A stretch of 64,000 nucleotides of DNA from Actinophytocola xinjiangensis (GTDB lineage Bacteria > Actinomycetota > Actinomycetes > Mycobacteriales > Pseudonocardiaceae): the NCBI RefSeq assembly GCF_001921215.1, contig NZ_MSIF01000013.1, positions 62,001 through 126,000 of the forward strand, given 5' to 3'. Positions 16,040 through 23,829 of the stretch are shown in pieces. Numbering within the stretch: the first letter of the stretch is position 1; each line of letters begins with the position of its first letter. The notes under the pieces are model-generated. The model searched no databases. It was given only the letters and a program-made list of their open reading frames with translations, and was not told where the DNA came from. Both the position numbers and the translations under genes were made by a program.

Positions 16040-19000
16040 ATGAAGATGCCCGTCCCCCTGCTGGTCGCCGTCCTCGCGCTGACGACCGCGGCGCCTACCA
16101 AACCCCCCGCCAGGCCGGCCACCGGCCCTTCGGAGTCCTATGTGGTCACAGCGCCCCGGAAGGGATCCTTTCCTCTGGTGGCAAGGCGACGGGCCGCGCC
16201 GATCGTGGTCAGCTCGACCGACCACGCCGGCGTACACCGGGTCGCCGGCGACCTGGCCACCGACATCGAACGCGTCACCGGCCAGCGCCCGGAACTTCTG
16301 CGAGACACCGTCCCGCGCGGCGCCACCCCGGTCATCGTCGGCACCCTCGGCCTCAGCCCGCTGATCGACGCCCTCGTCGCCGACGGCACGCTCGACGTCA
16401 CCGGCATCGCCGGTTCGTGGGAGACCTCGTTGCAGCAGGTCGTGCGCGACCCGCTGCCCGGCGTGCGGCAGGCGCTGGTGATCGCCGGCAGCGACCAGCG
16501 CGGCACGATCTTCGGCGCCTACGACGTGTCCCGGCGCATCGGCGTCTCCCCGTGGCACTGGTGGGACGACGTGCCGGCCCGCCGCTCGGCCGAACTGCAC
16601 GTACTCCCCGGCCGGCACACCCAGGGCACCCCGGCGGTCAAGTACCGGGGTTTGTTCATCAACGACGAGAACCCCGCGCTGGGCACCTGGGCGCCGCGAC
16701 ACTTCGGCCCCGGCAAGGCCCCCGGCCACCCCGGCGGCCTGACCAGCGACTTCTACGCCCGGGTCTTCGAAACCATGTTGCGCCTCAAGGCGAACTACCT
16801 GTGGCCGGCGGTCTGGGGCCGCGCGTTCGCCGAGGACGACCCGGCCAACCAGGCGAGGGCCACCGAGTACGGCGTGATCATGGGAACCTCGCACGAGGCG
16901 CCGATGGCGCGCGGCATCGAGGAGTGGAACCGGCACGCCGTCCCGGCGGTTCGCGACGCCGACGGCACCGTCGTCACCCCCGGCCACGACCCCTACGGCG
17001 GCACCGGCGAGTGGAGCTACCGGCGCAACGCCGAGGCCATCAGGGCCTACTGGCGCGACGGCCTGGAGCGGATGGTCGACGAGGGCAGCGAGAGCGTGGT
17101 CACCATCGGCATGCGCGGCAACGGCGACGTGAGCCTGCCCGACGGCGACGGCATCGACCTGATGCGCGAGATCATCGACAACGAACGCCGGATCATCGCC
17201 GAGACCACCGGCCGTGACCCGGCCGACACCCCGCAGGTCTGGACCCTGTACAAGGAGGTCCAGCGCTACTGGGACAAGGGCCTGCGCGCCCCCGACGACG
17301 TGACCGTCGTGTTCACCGACGACAACTGGGGCAACCTGCGCAGGCTGCCCGACCCGACGCTGGCGCCGCGCGCCGGTGGCTACGGCCTGTACTACCACTT
17401 CGACTACGTGGGCGGCGGCCGCAACTACAAGTGGGTGGACACCGTCAACCTGGCCAACACGTGGGAGCAGCTGTCGACCGCCTACGAGGCCGGCGTCGAC
17501 CGGCTGTGGGTGGTCAACGTCGGTGACCTGAAGAACGAGGAGCTGCCCACCCAGTTCTTCCTCGACTACGCCTGGGATCCCGACGCGTGGCCGGTGTCGC
17601 GGCTGCCGGAGTGGGAACGTCGTTACGCGGCCGAGAACTTCGGCCCGGCCCACGCCGGTGAGATCGCCGAGGTGCTCAACACCTACGGCCGGTTGCAGTC
17701 GCGCCGCAAGCCCGAACTGCTCAACCGCCGGATCACCACCGCCGCCGACGGCACCATCACCTACGACGACCAGCAGACCCCGTTCTCCCTGGAACACTAC
17801 GGCGAGATGGCCCGGGTCACCGACGAGTGGCGCGACCTCGCGGCCCGCGCCGAACGGGTCCGCCGGCGGCTGCCGGACTCCCACCAGGACGCCTACCACC
17901 AGCTGGTCGGCTATGCCGTGGCCGCGACGGCCAACCTGTACGCGTTGCGCCAGGCCGAGTTCACGAACCTGCGGTACGTCGAGCAGGGCCGGGCCGCCGC
18001 CAACGACCAGGCCGACCTGACCGACCGGCTCTTCGCCGTCGACCAGTCGATGTCCCACTACTACAACACCGCGCTGGCCGGCGGGAAGTGGAACGGTTTC
18101 CAGACCCAGCCCAAGATCGGCTACGGCGACGTCGAACGCTACGGCCCGAACGCGCCGTGGCAGCAGCCAGAACGGGACAACGTCGCGTTGCCCGACGAGG
18201 TCTTCCCGGCCGTGCGGCGGATCGAGGTGCCGCCCGGCTCCGAGATGGGGGTCGCGATCGACGGGTCGGCGCGGTGGTGGCCGCAGGCGTCATCGGCGGC
18301 CGTGCTGCCCGAGTTCAGCCGGTACCAGACCCAGCCGGGCCAGTACCTGGAGGTGTTCAACCGGGGCTCGGACCCGTTCGCCTACCGGGTCGAGGCCACG
18401 CGGCCGTGGGTCGTGGCGACTCCCGCGCGGGGCGTGGTGGACAAGCAGGTCCGGGTCGAGGTGCGGGTGGACTGGCGTCGGGCGCCCGACGGCGTCAGCC
18501 GGGTGCCGCTGCGGGTGCACGGCGCCGGCCGGGTCGTCGAGGTGCTGGCCGTCGTCGACAACACGCCGGGGCGGCGGGGGTTCGTCGAGGCCAACGGGTA
18601 CGTGTCGATGGACGCGGCGCACGCCGACCGGGTCGTGGGGGACTGGACGCGGATCCCGGGAATCGGGCGGGACTCCGACGGGATGCGCGGGAACTCGGGG
18701 AGGCTGGAGTTCGAGGTCGACCTGACCTCCGGCGGCCCGGTGACCGTGTGGGTCCACGTGTCGCCCCGCAACGCCGTGCTCACCGACGGTCTGCGGTACG
18801 CGGTGTCGTTCGACTCCGCCCCGGCGCGCACCGTCGAGGTCATCCGCGGGGCCGACGACACGACCATGAACCGGGAGTGGGAGCGCAACACCTCGGACAA
18901 CGTCAACCGGACCGCCACCGGGCACGTCGTCGGGCCAGGCAGACACGTGCTGACGGTGTGGGCCGTCGATCCCGGTGTGGTCGTCCAGAAGGTCGTCGTC

Positions 19001-19057
19001 GACACCGGCGGGCTGGAGGTCAGCTACCTGGGGCCGCCGGAGAGCGCCCGCCGCTGA
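16040..19057 (+). CDS. GH115 alpha-glucuronidase, secreted
   Basis: The 1005-residue product has a short signal peptide and the block order of GH115 enzymes: a carbohydrate-esterase-like N-terminal region with TIFGAYDVSRRIGVSPWHWW, the catalytic barrel with KYRGLFINDENPALGTW and KANYLWPAVWG, a helical part, and a C-terminal beta domain. GH115 members remove 4-O-methyl-glucuronic acid from xylan. ATG 16040 follows GGAG by six bases; ATG 16046 is also possible. The two CGAAA-N-TTTCG sites fit control by xylan sugars. The 3' end overlaps the convergent crcB gene by 38 bases. Confidence 0.92.
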   Translation: MKMPVPLLVAVLALTTAAPTKPPARPATGPSESYVVTAPRKGSFPLVARRRAAPIVVSSTDHAGVHRVAGDLATDIERVTGQRPELLRDTVPRGATPVIVGTLGLSPLIDALVADGTLDVTGIAGSWETSLQQVVRDPLPGVRQALVIAGSDQRGTIFGAYDVSRRIGVSPWHWWDDVPARRSAELHVLPGRHTQGTPAVKYRGLFINDENPALGTWAPRHFGPGKAPGHPGGLTSDFYARVFETMLRLKANYLWPAVWGRAFAEDDPANQARATEYGVIMGTSHEAPMARGIEEWNRHAVPAVRDADGTVVTPGHDPYGGTGEWSYRRNAEAIRAYWRDGLERMVDEGSESVVTIGMRGNGDVSLPDGDGIDLMREIIDNERRIIAETTGRDPADTPQVWTLYKEVQRYWDKGLRAPDDVTVVFTDDNWGNLRRLPDPTLAPRAGGYGLYYHFDYVGGGRNYKWVDTVNLANTWEQLSTAYEAGVDRLWVVNVGDLKNEELPTQFFLDYAWDPDAWPVSRLPEWERRYAAENFGPAHAGEIAEVLNTYGRLQSRRKPELLNRRITTAADGTITYDDQQTPFSLEHYGEMARVTDEWRDLAARAERVRRRLPDSHQDAYHQLVGYAVAATANLYALRQAEFTNLRYVEQGRAAANDQADLTDRLFAVDQSMSHYYNTALAGGKWNGFQTQPKIGYGDVERYGPNAPWQQPERDNVALPDEVFPAVRRIEVPPGSEMGVAIDGSARWWPQASSAAVLPEFSRYQTQPGQYLEVFNRGSDPFAYRVEATRPWVVATPARGVVDKQVRVEVRVDWRRAPDGVSRVPLRVHGAGRVVEVLAVVDNTPGRRGFVEANGYVSMDAAHADRVVGDWTRIPGIGRDSDGMRGNSGRLEFEVDLTSGGPVTVWVHVSPRNAVLTDGLRYAVSFDSAPARTVEVIRGADDTTMNREWERNTSDNVNRTATGHVVGPGRHVLTVWAVDPGVVVQKVVVDTGGLEVSYLGPPESARR

Positions 19058-19433
19058 CCTCACCCCAGGGCAGGGCGGCGCTGGTCGCGACGTAGGCGAC
19101 CAGCACGGCCCCCAGCCCGGCGACCACGCTCACCAGCACGTTGGCCACGGCGTAGAAGTACGACCGCCGCTCCAGCAACCGCACGGTCTCGTACCCGAAC
19201 GTGCTGTAGGTGGTCAGCGCCCCGCACAACCCGGTCCCGACCACCGCGAACACCTCCCCGGGAACGGCCGCGCCGGCCCCGGTCAGTCCCCCCAACACCA
19301 CACAGCCGCCGACGTTGACCGCCAGCGTCCCCCACGGAAACGCGCTGTCGTGCCGGGACTGGACCGCCCGGTCCACCAGGTACCGCAGCGGCGCCCCCAC
19401 CATTCCCCCGAGGAGGACCAGCAGCGCGGTCAC
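19020..19433 (-). CDS. crcB: CrcB/Fluc fluoride channel subunit, second copy
   Basis: The 137-residue protein has four hydrophobic segments and the family signature GALTTYSTFGYE plus a conserved Asn in LAVNVGGC. Fluc channels are dual-topology dimers; when two genes occur in tandem the two products usually form a heterodimer that exports fluoride. GTG 19433 overlaps the stop of the first copy as GTGA. The 3' end overlaps the GH115 gene by 38 bases. Confidence 0.92.
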   Translation of the reverse strand: MTALLVLLGGMVGAPLRYLVDRAVQSRHDSAFPWGTLAVNVGGCVVLGGLTGAGAAVPGEVFAVVGTGLCGALTTYSTFGYETVRLLERRSYFYAVANVLVSVVAGLGAVLVAYVATSAALPWGEVSGGRSPAAPGS

Positions 19434-19888
19434 CGCCCACCCACCAGCGCCCGGGTGCCGGCCATGCCGGCGACGACCGCCAGCAGGGCCGCCACCAGCG
19501 TGCCGGCCAGGTACAGGAAGGCCAACGCCACCGTTCCCGGCGCCAGCAGCGCACGAATCTCCGACGCATAGGTCGAGAACGTGGTGAAACCTCCCAGGAC
19601 GCCGACCCCGAGGAACGGCCGCACCAGCCGGTGGGCCGTGATCACCTCGGTGATCACCACCATCAGCACCCCGATCAGCAGACACCCGGCCACGTTGGCG
19701 ATCAGCGTGTGCCACGGGAACCCGCGCGGGGCGGTGGGCAGCGCCTGCGCCAGGCCGTGGCGCGCCAACGCCCCCAGCCCGCCGCCGGCCGCGATCACCC
19801 CGAGTACCGACAGGTGGTGGTGGGTCAGCTCCCGCCGCTGGGCGGGAACGTGCAGATCGACGTCCGGGTCGACCGGCTTCGGGTCCAT
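19430..19888 (-). CDS. crcB: CrcB/Fluc fluoride channel subunit, first copy
   Basis: The 152-residue protein has a 25-residue charged N-terminal extension, then four membrane segments with IANVAGC and the fluoride-path signature GGFTTFSTYASE. It differs clearly from the second copy, as expected for a heterodimeric pair. ATG 19888 follows GGGAG by six bases. I could not find the conserved fluoride riboswitch sequence upstream. Confidence 0.93.
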   Translation of the reverse strand: MDPKPVDPDVDLHVPAQRRELTHHHLSVLGVIAAGGGLGALARHGLAQALPTAPRGFPWHTLIANVAGCLLIGVLMVVITEVITAHRLVRPFLGVGVLGGFTTFSTYASEIRALLAPGTVALAFLYLAGTLVAALLAVVAGMAGTRALVGGR

Positions 19889-19916
19889 GGTCGTCTCCCA
19901 CTCCGGCGGGCATGCT

Positions 19917-19938
19917 GGTGCCCTGACGAGTAGGGACC
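19917..19938. other. Hairpin in the crcB/DUF1232 divergent region
   Basis: GGTGCCCTGACGAGTAGGGACC folds as GGT+CCCT paired with AGGG+ACC around a 7-base loop with one bulge. It lies 29 bases upstream of crcB. Its function is unknown: it could be an operator or a leader structure on either strand. Confidence 0.35.
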
Positions 19939-20025
19939 GTTGGCAGCCGTCCTGGCGCGGTTGTCCGGGGTACCGGAGCGGCGGGCCCCACCGCCGCGAC
20001 GACGACGCTACACCGGGAGACCGGG

Positions 20026-20583
20026 TTGGACACGGTGATCGGCATCGTCATCGGTGTCGGGATCGGGCTGGCCGGCACCTGGCTGCTGCTGGTGGTCGCG
20101 CTGCTGGTCCTGCGGCCGCGCGGCCACCGCCTGGGGGAGGCCCTGCGGCTGCTGCCGGACGTGCTTGGCCTGGTCCGGCGGCTGGCCGGCGACCGTGACC
20201 TGCCGCGCGGGGTGCGGGTGCGGCTGTGGCTGCTCGGCGGTTACCTGCTGCTGCCCATCGACCTCGTGCCCGACTTCGTGCCGGTACTCGGGCAGGCCGA
20301 CGACGTGATCGTCATGGTCGCGGTGCTGCGCGGGGTGGTGCGCCGCGCCGGGCTGGCGGCCCTGCGGCGGCACTGGCGCGGCACCGACGACGGGTTCGCC
20401 GTGCTGTGCCGGGTGGCGGGGTCAGATCGTGAACGGCAGGGCGTTGGCGACGCGCCCGGCCAGGTCGGTGTCGCCGGTGACCGCGATGTCGCCGAGCCGC
20501 TCGGCGACCGGGACCCGCCCACCGCAGAGCCGGGTGAACAGGGTCGAGGACAGGCGCAGGGTGGCGGTGGCCGGGCCGGGTAG
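20026..20583 (+). CDS. DUF1232 (YkvA-like) membrane protein
   Basis: The protein starts with a hydrophobic helix and then has the DUF1232 core RLWLLGGYLLLPIDLVPDFV, followed by GQADD. The family is small and membrane associated, with no established role. I prefer TTG 20026 because GGGAG lies six bases upstream; GTG 20035 is an alternative. After about residue 130 the frame continues as a low-complexity tail that overlaps the convergent isomerase gene by 162 bases, so the C-terminus is poorly supported as functional protein. Confidence 0.8.
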   Translation: MDTVIGIVIGVGIGLAGTWLLLVVALLVLRPRGHRLGEALRLLPDVLGLVRRLAGDRDLPRGVRVRLWLLGGYLLLPIDLVPDFVPVLGQADDVIVMVAVLRGVVRRAGLAALRRHWRGTDDGFAVLCRVAGSDRERQGVGDAPGQVGVAGDRDVAEPLGDRDPPTAEPGEQGRGQAQGGGGRAG

Positions 20584-21237
20584 CCGCTCGACGAGCGCCG
20601 CGCGGCCGTCGACGGCGACGTGCCAGGTGGTGGGCAGCGGGCCGGTCAGCTCGATGGTGACCGACGCGCCGTCCGGGGCGCCGGCGCGCTTGCCGACCAG
20701 GTAGCCCAGGGCGTCGGCCATCTCGTCGAGCGCGACCCGCGCGCTGGCGCCGTCCTCGTGGCCGGGGAGGGCGAGGGCGTCGCGGATGTCCTGTTCGTGC
20801 ATCCAGCAGTCGAACAGGCGGATGCGCATGAACCGGCCGTAGGTGCGCTCGCCGGCCGGGGTCCACGACGGGGCGTCCCACTCGGCGGCCGACAGCGCCG
20901 CCAGGTACTCGCGGCGCACGCCGGTGATCTCCCGGAACCGGGCCAGCAGTTCGCCCGGCTCGACCTCGCGCAGCGCGATGACCCACGCCTCGTTGGCCGC
21001 GCCCATGTCGTTGCGCACGTGCGGCAGGGCGCGGACGTCGACCTCGCACGGCGGTGTTGGCCGGCCGCTGAGCGCGTACTCGGTGCCGACGAGGTGGGAG
21101 ACGTTGTCGTGCACCGACCAGCCGGGCAGGGCGGTCGGCGCGGCCCACTGCGCGGGGGCCAGCGTGCCGAGCAGTGCGTCGAGCGCGGTCCACTCGTCGA
21201 GCAGGGCTGGCAGGACGGTGTGCTGGTCGAGGGTCAC
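20422..21237 (-). CDS. Maleylpyruvate isomerase family mycothiol-dependent enzyme
   Basis: The 271-residue protein has the DinB-like four-helix domain of the MDMPI family with metal ligand candidates in WSVHDNVSHLVG and in CWMHEQDIRDAL, and a C-terminal domain ending in an AERLGDIAVTGD-type block. Family members use mycothiol, the actinobacterial thiol, as cofactor; only the maleylpyruvate isomerase reaction is well established, so the substrate here is open. GTG 21237 overlaps the tetR stop as GTGA, which argues for coupled expression and probably for control by that regulator. Confidence 0.85.
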   Translation of the reverse strand: MTLDQHTVLPALLDEWTALDALLGTLAPAQWAAPTALPGWSVHDNVSHLVGTEYALSGRPTPPCEVDVRALPHVRNDMGAANEAWVIALREVEPGELLARFREITGVRREYLAALSAAEWDAPSWTPAGERTYGRFMRIRLFDCWMHEQDIRDALALPGHEDGASARVALDEMADALGYLVGKRAGAPDGASVTIELTGPLPTTWHVAVDGRAALVERLPGPATATLRLSSTLFTRLCGGRVPVAERLGDIAVTGDTDLAGRVANALPFTI

Positions 21238-21827
21238 GTCGGTGCACCTTCCCGGAGGGTCGCGGTGATCAGGGCGCGCAGGCCGGGCGCGATGCCGGCG
21301 GCGGGGGCGTCGCTGACCTTGGCCAGCAGGATCAGGCCCTGGATCTGGGCCAGGATCATGTGCGCGAGCCCGTCGGGGTCGACGTCGGCGCGCAGCACGC
21401 CACGGTCGGCGGCGTCGTGGCAGGCGCGCGCCATCGTGGTTTCCCAGCCGGCGAACACCCCGGCGACGTGCGCGCGCAGCTCGTCGTCCGTTGTGGACAG
21501 TTCGGCGGCCAGGTTGCCGAACGGACAGCCGACGACCCGGCCGAAGCGGCGTTCGAACCCGTCGTGGATCTCGCCGACGGCGTCGGCCACGGCGAGCAGG
21601 GTGGCGGCCGGGTCGTCGGTGCGTGCGTCGTCGAGCCGGCGTCGCAGTTGTTCGGCGTGCAGGTCCACGACGGCCTTCGCCAGGTCGGTCTTGGACGGGA
21701 AGTAGTGGTAGAAGCTGCCCTTGCGCACGTCGGCCGCCGTGCACAGGTCGGCGATACCGACCGACCGGTAGCTGCGCGTCAGGAACAGCCTGGCGGCCGA
21801 CCGGACGATCCGGTCGCGGGTGTCCAT
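21234..21827 (-). CDS. TetR family transcriptional regulator
   Basis: The 197-residue protein has an N-terminal TetR helix-turn-helix (GIADLCTAADVRKGSFYHYF) and a helical ligand domain with GCPFGNLAAEL, as in the TetR_C subfamily of AcrR-like repressors. It is translationally coupled to the mycothiol-dependent enzyme gene. A palindromic site 21 bases upstream of its start suggests autoregulation of the pair. Confidence 0.93.
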   Translation of the reverse strand: MDTRDRIVRSAARLFLTRSYRSVGIADLCTAADVRKGSFYHYFPSKTDLAKAVVDLHAEQLRRRLDDARTDDPAATLLAVADAVGEIHDGFERRFGRVVGCPFGNLAAELSTTDDELRAHVAGVFAGWETTMARACHDAADRGVLRADVDPDGLAHMILAQIQGLILLAKVSDAPAAGIAPGLRALITATLREGAPT

Positions 21828-21847
21828 GCCGGCACGCTAGCCACGAG

Positions 21848-21863
21848 TTGACCGGTCAGTCAA
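21848..21863. promoter_or_regulatory. Probable TetR operator
   Basis: On the minus strand TTGACTGACCGGTCAA holds outer arms TTGAC/GTCAA and an inner perfect palindrome TGACCGGTCA. It lies directly upstream of tetR and overlaps the stop codon of the lipoprotein gene. Confidence 0.65.
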
Positions 21864-22321
21864 GAGCCGGTGACCAGACGCAGGACCGGCCCCTCATCGC
21901 TGACCACCATGGCCATCTCGCCCGGCCCCGGGTCGGGATCCGGCGTCGGACCGCCCGCGTGGCAGACCGAACCGGTGCCGGAGCCGTCCAGATCGAACGT
22001 GACCACACAGGAACCCTCGGCCGAACCGCTGGCGCCGCCGCCGTTCAGGCTGACCTCGTACTCGACCCGCCGCCCGTCGACGGTGACCGTGACGGTGCCG
22101 CCCGGAACGGGGACGGCCGAGGTCCGCGCGGTGAGCAGGACCTCGCAGGTGCCGTCCGCGCAGGCCGTCAGGTCGGTGCCGTCGGCCGTGCTGACCCGTT
22201 CCGTCGAGGTGGTGGTGGTGGTCGTCTCGGCGGTGGATCCCGGGCCGGCGTACCGGCTGACACAGCCGGACAGCGCGAGCGCGAACAGGAACACCGCGGC
22301 GGTTCGCCTGACCCTCGACAT
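21860..22321 (-). CDS. Hypothetical lipoprotein
   Basis: The 153-residue product has a classical lipoprotein signal (FLFALALSGC, Cys near residue 20) followed by a Thr-rich spacer and a beta-rich domain. ATG 22321 is chosen because it places the lipobox correctly; the open frame from 22426 adds a hydrophilic stretch before the signal. No strong ribosome site is visible. I do not recognise the domain. The stop codon lies inside the tetR operator. Confidence 0.72.
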   Translation of the reverse strand: MSRVRRTAAVFLFALALSGCVSRYAGPGSTAETTTTTTSTERVSTADGTDLTACADGTCEVLLTARTSAVPVPGGTVTVTVDGRRVEYEVSLNGGGASGSAEGSCVVTFDLDGSGTGSVCHAGGPTPDPDPGPGEMAMVVSDEGPVLRLVTGS

Positions 22322-22433
22322 GCGCCCGAGGATAGTGGTCTTCGTGTCGCCGGTGGCCCGACTTCGGACCGAAGGCCGCGTGGCACCGGATTTCTCGTGC
22401 CCCTGCATTCCAGTTTTAGTCGGCATTCTTTTG

Positions 22434-22463
22434 TTGTCAGCCGGGGATTTCGCTGTTTACGAT
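22434..22463 (+). promoter_or_regulatory. Promoter of the GT-B-like gene
   Basis: TTGTCA (22434-22439) and TACGAT (22458-22463) are 18 bases apart. The expected start site near 22470 lies downstream of ATG 22462, which rules that codon out as the translation start. Confidence 0.6.
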
Positions 22464-22491
22464 GGGCGAAATTCACTCACTGGGGGTCGCC

Positions 22492-23688
22492 ATGATTTTC
22501 TCGCGTTCACCAGGTGTACCACAGGACTGGCGCACCCTGGCCGTACAACGGGATGTGCTGGTCGCCGCGCACACACTGACCAGCCTGGCCCGGCTGGAGG
22601 ACATCGTGCCGCTGTTCGAGAGCGATCCCCGGATCCAGGTGCGCTACACCCAGGTTCCGGACGCCCTGGGGAACGACGTCGACCAGTGGCTGCGTCAACG
22701 CCGGGTCAGTGTCGTGCCGTGGCCGGTGGAACGACGGTTCGATCTGGTCATCGGCGTCAGCCTGCACCGTCTCGGGGACATTCCCGCGAATCGGAAAATG
22801 GCCGTACCGCACGGTGCCGGCTTCACCAAACTCTGGCCGGAATGGTCCCGCCCGATGATGGGCGGCACCCGGCCGGTGTACGGCCTGGACCGCCGTTCAC
22901 TGCTGGACGGCCGTGGCCGGCCCGTGCTCGACGCCCTGGTCCTGCCGCACGCCGAACACCTCACGACCCTGCGCCGGCAGTGCCCCGAGGCCGAGCGCAC
23001 GGCGGTCGTCGCCGGCGACCCGTGCCTCGACCGGCTCGTCGGCTGCGCGGGGGAACGGGAACGGTACCGGGCGGCGCTCGGGGTGCGCGGCGGTCAGGTC
23101 CTCGTCGTGGTCGCGTCCACCTGGGGCCCGCACTCCCTGCTGGGCGCCCGCCGCGACCTCCTCACCCGACTGCCCGCCGAACTGCCCGGCGACCACCGGG
23201 TGATCGCCACCGCGCACCCGGCGGTCTGGTCCGCACACGGGGTCCGGCAGGTCCACCAGGCGCTGCGGGACGTCCGGGCCGCCGGCGTCGACCTGGTCGA
23301 CGCCGGGGAGGACTGGCGCGGCCTGGTCACGGCGGCGGACGTGGTCGTCGGAGACCACGGCTCGGTGACCGCCTACGCGGCGGCGGCCGGGATTCCCGTG
23401 CTGTTCGGGCACTTTCCGGACGGGGAAGTGGCCGAGGGGTCGGTGATGGCGGCGTTGGCGGGGTGCGGGCCCAGGGTTCGGGACGGGGTGTCGTTGTCCG
23501 AGCAGGTGCGCGCGGCCAGGGAGGCGGGGGCGGAGCAGGGGCGGATCGTGCGGGGAAGAGTGGCGGCGCGGCTGGGGGTGTCGGGGGAGGCGCTGCGCGA
23601 GGTGGTGTACCGGCTGTTGGGGTTGGCCGAGCCTGACGAGGCGGCGGGGTGGCCCGCGGTGGACGTTCCTTCGCTGGTTCGTGACTAG
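22492..23688 (+). CDS. GT-B-like protein, possibly CDP-glycerol glycerophosphotransferase-like
   Basis: The 398-residue protein lacks a signal peptide. Its C-terminal half has a pattern like CDP-glycerol glycerophosphotransferases and other GT-B enzymes (AADVVVGDHGSVTAYAAAAG, then IPVLFGH, a nucleotide-sugar-type pocket), and the N-terminal half has GAGFTKLW. I cannot name a substrate. ATG 22492 is preferred: GGGGG lies five bases upstream and the promoter overlaps the earlier ATG 22462. It stands alone between divergent and downstream genes. Confidence 0.7.
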   Translation: MIFSRSPGVPQDWRTLAVQRDVLVAAHTLTSLARLEDIVPLFESDPRIQVRYTQVPDALGNDVDQWLRQRRVSVVPWPVERRFDLVIGVSLHRLGDIPANRKMAVPHGAGFTKLWPEWSRPMMGGTRPVYGLDRRSLLDGRGRPVLDALVLPHAEHLTTLRRQCPEAERTAVVAGDPCLDRLVGCAGERERYRAALGVRGGQVLVVVASTWGPHSLLGARRDLLTRLPAELPGDHRVIATAHPAVWSAHGVRQVHQALRDVRAAGVDLVDAGEDWRGLVTAADVVVGDHGSVTAYAAAAGIPVLFGHFPDGEVAEGSVMAALAGCGPRVRDGVSLSEQVRAAREAGAEQGRIVRGRVAARLGVSGEALREVVYRLLGLAEPDEAAGWPAVDVPSLVRD

Positions 23689-23829
23689 TGGTGGTGCGAC
23701 TTTCGTCGTTACCCGTTCGGGTGGTTGTGCGGGGCTCTGGGGGCGCCGACGGCGATCTCGGTTGACGCTGAGACGCGGGCGGGAGCCGGACCTGGTGGGA
23801 GGTGTGGGGACGAGGGGAGCAGGTGGGGA

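Noticed and set aside
14576-18058. Minus-strand open frame of 1160 codons
   Set aside because: It lies opposite the GH115 gene and across the protease in another frame, has no domain signature, and is the usual high-GC shadow of real genes.
19921-19929. CTGACGAG, like a hammerhead ribozyme core
   Set aside because: No GAAA core strand and no third stem could be placed around it; the simple hairpin explains the sequence.
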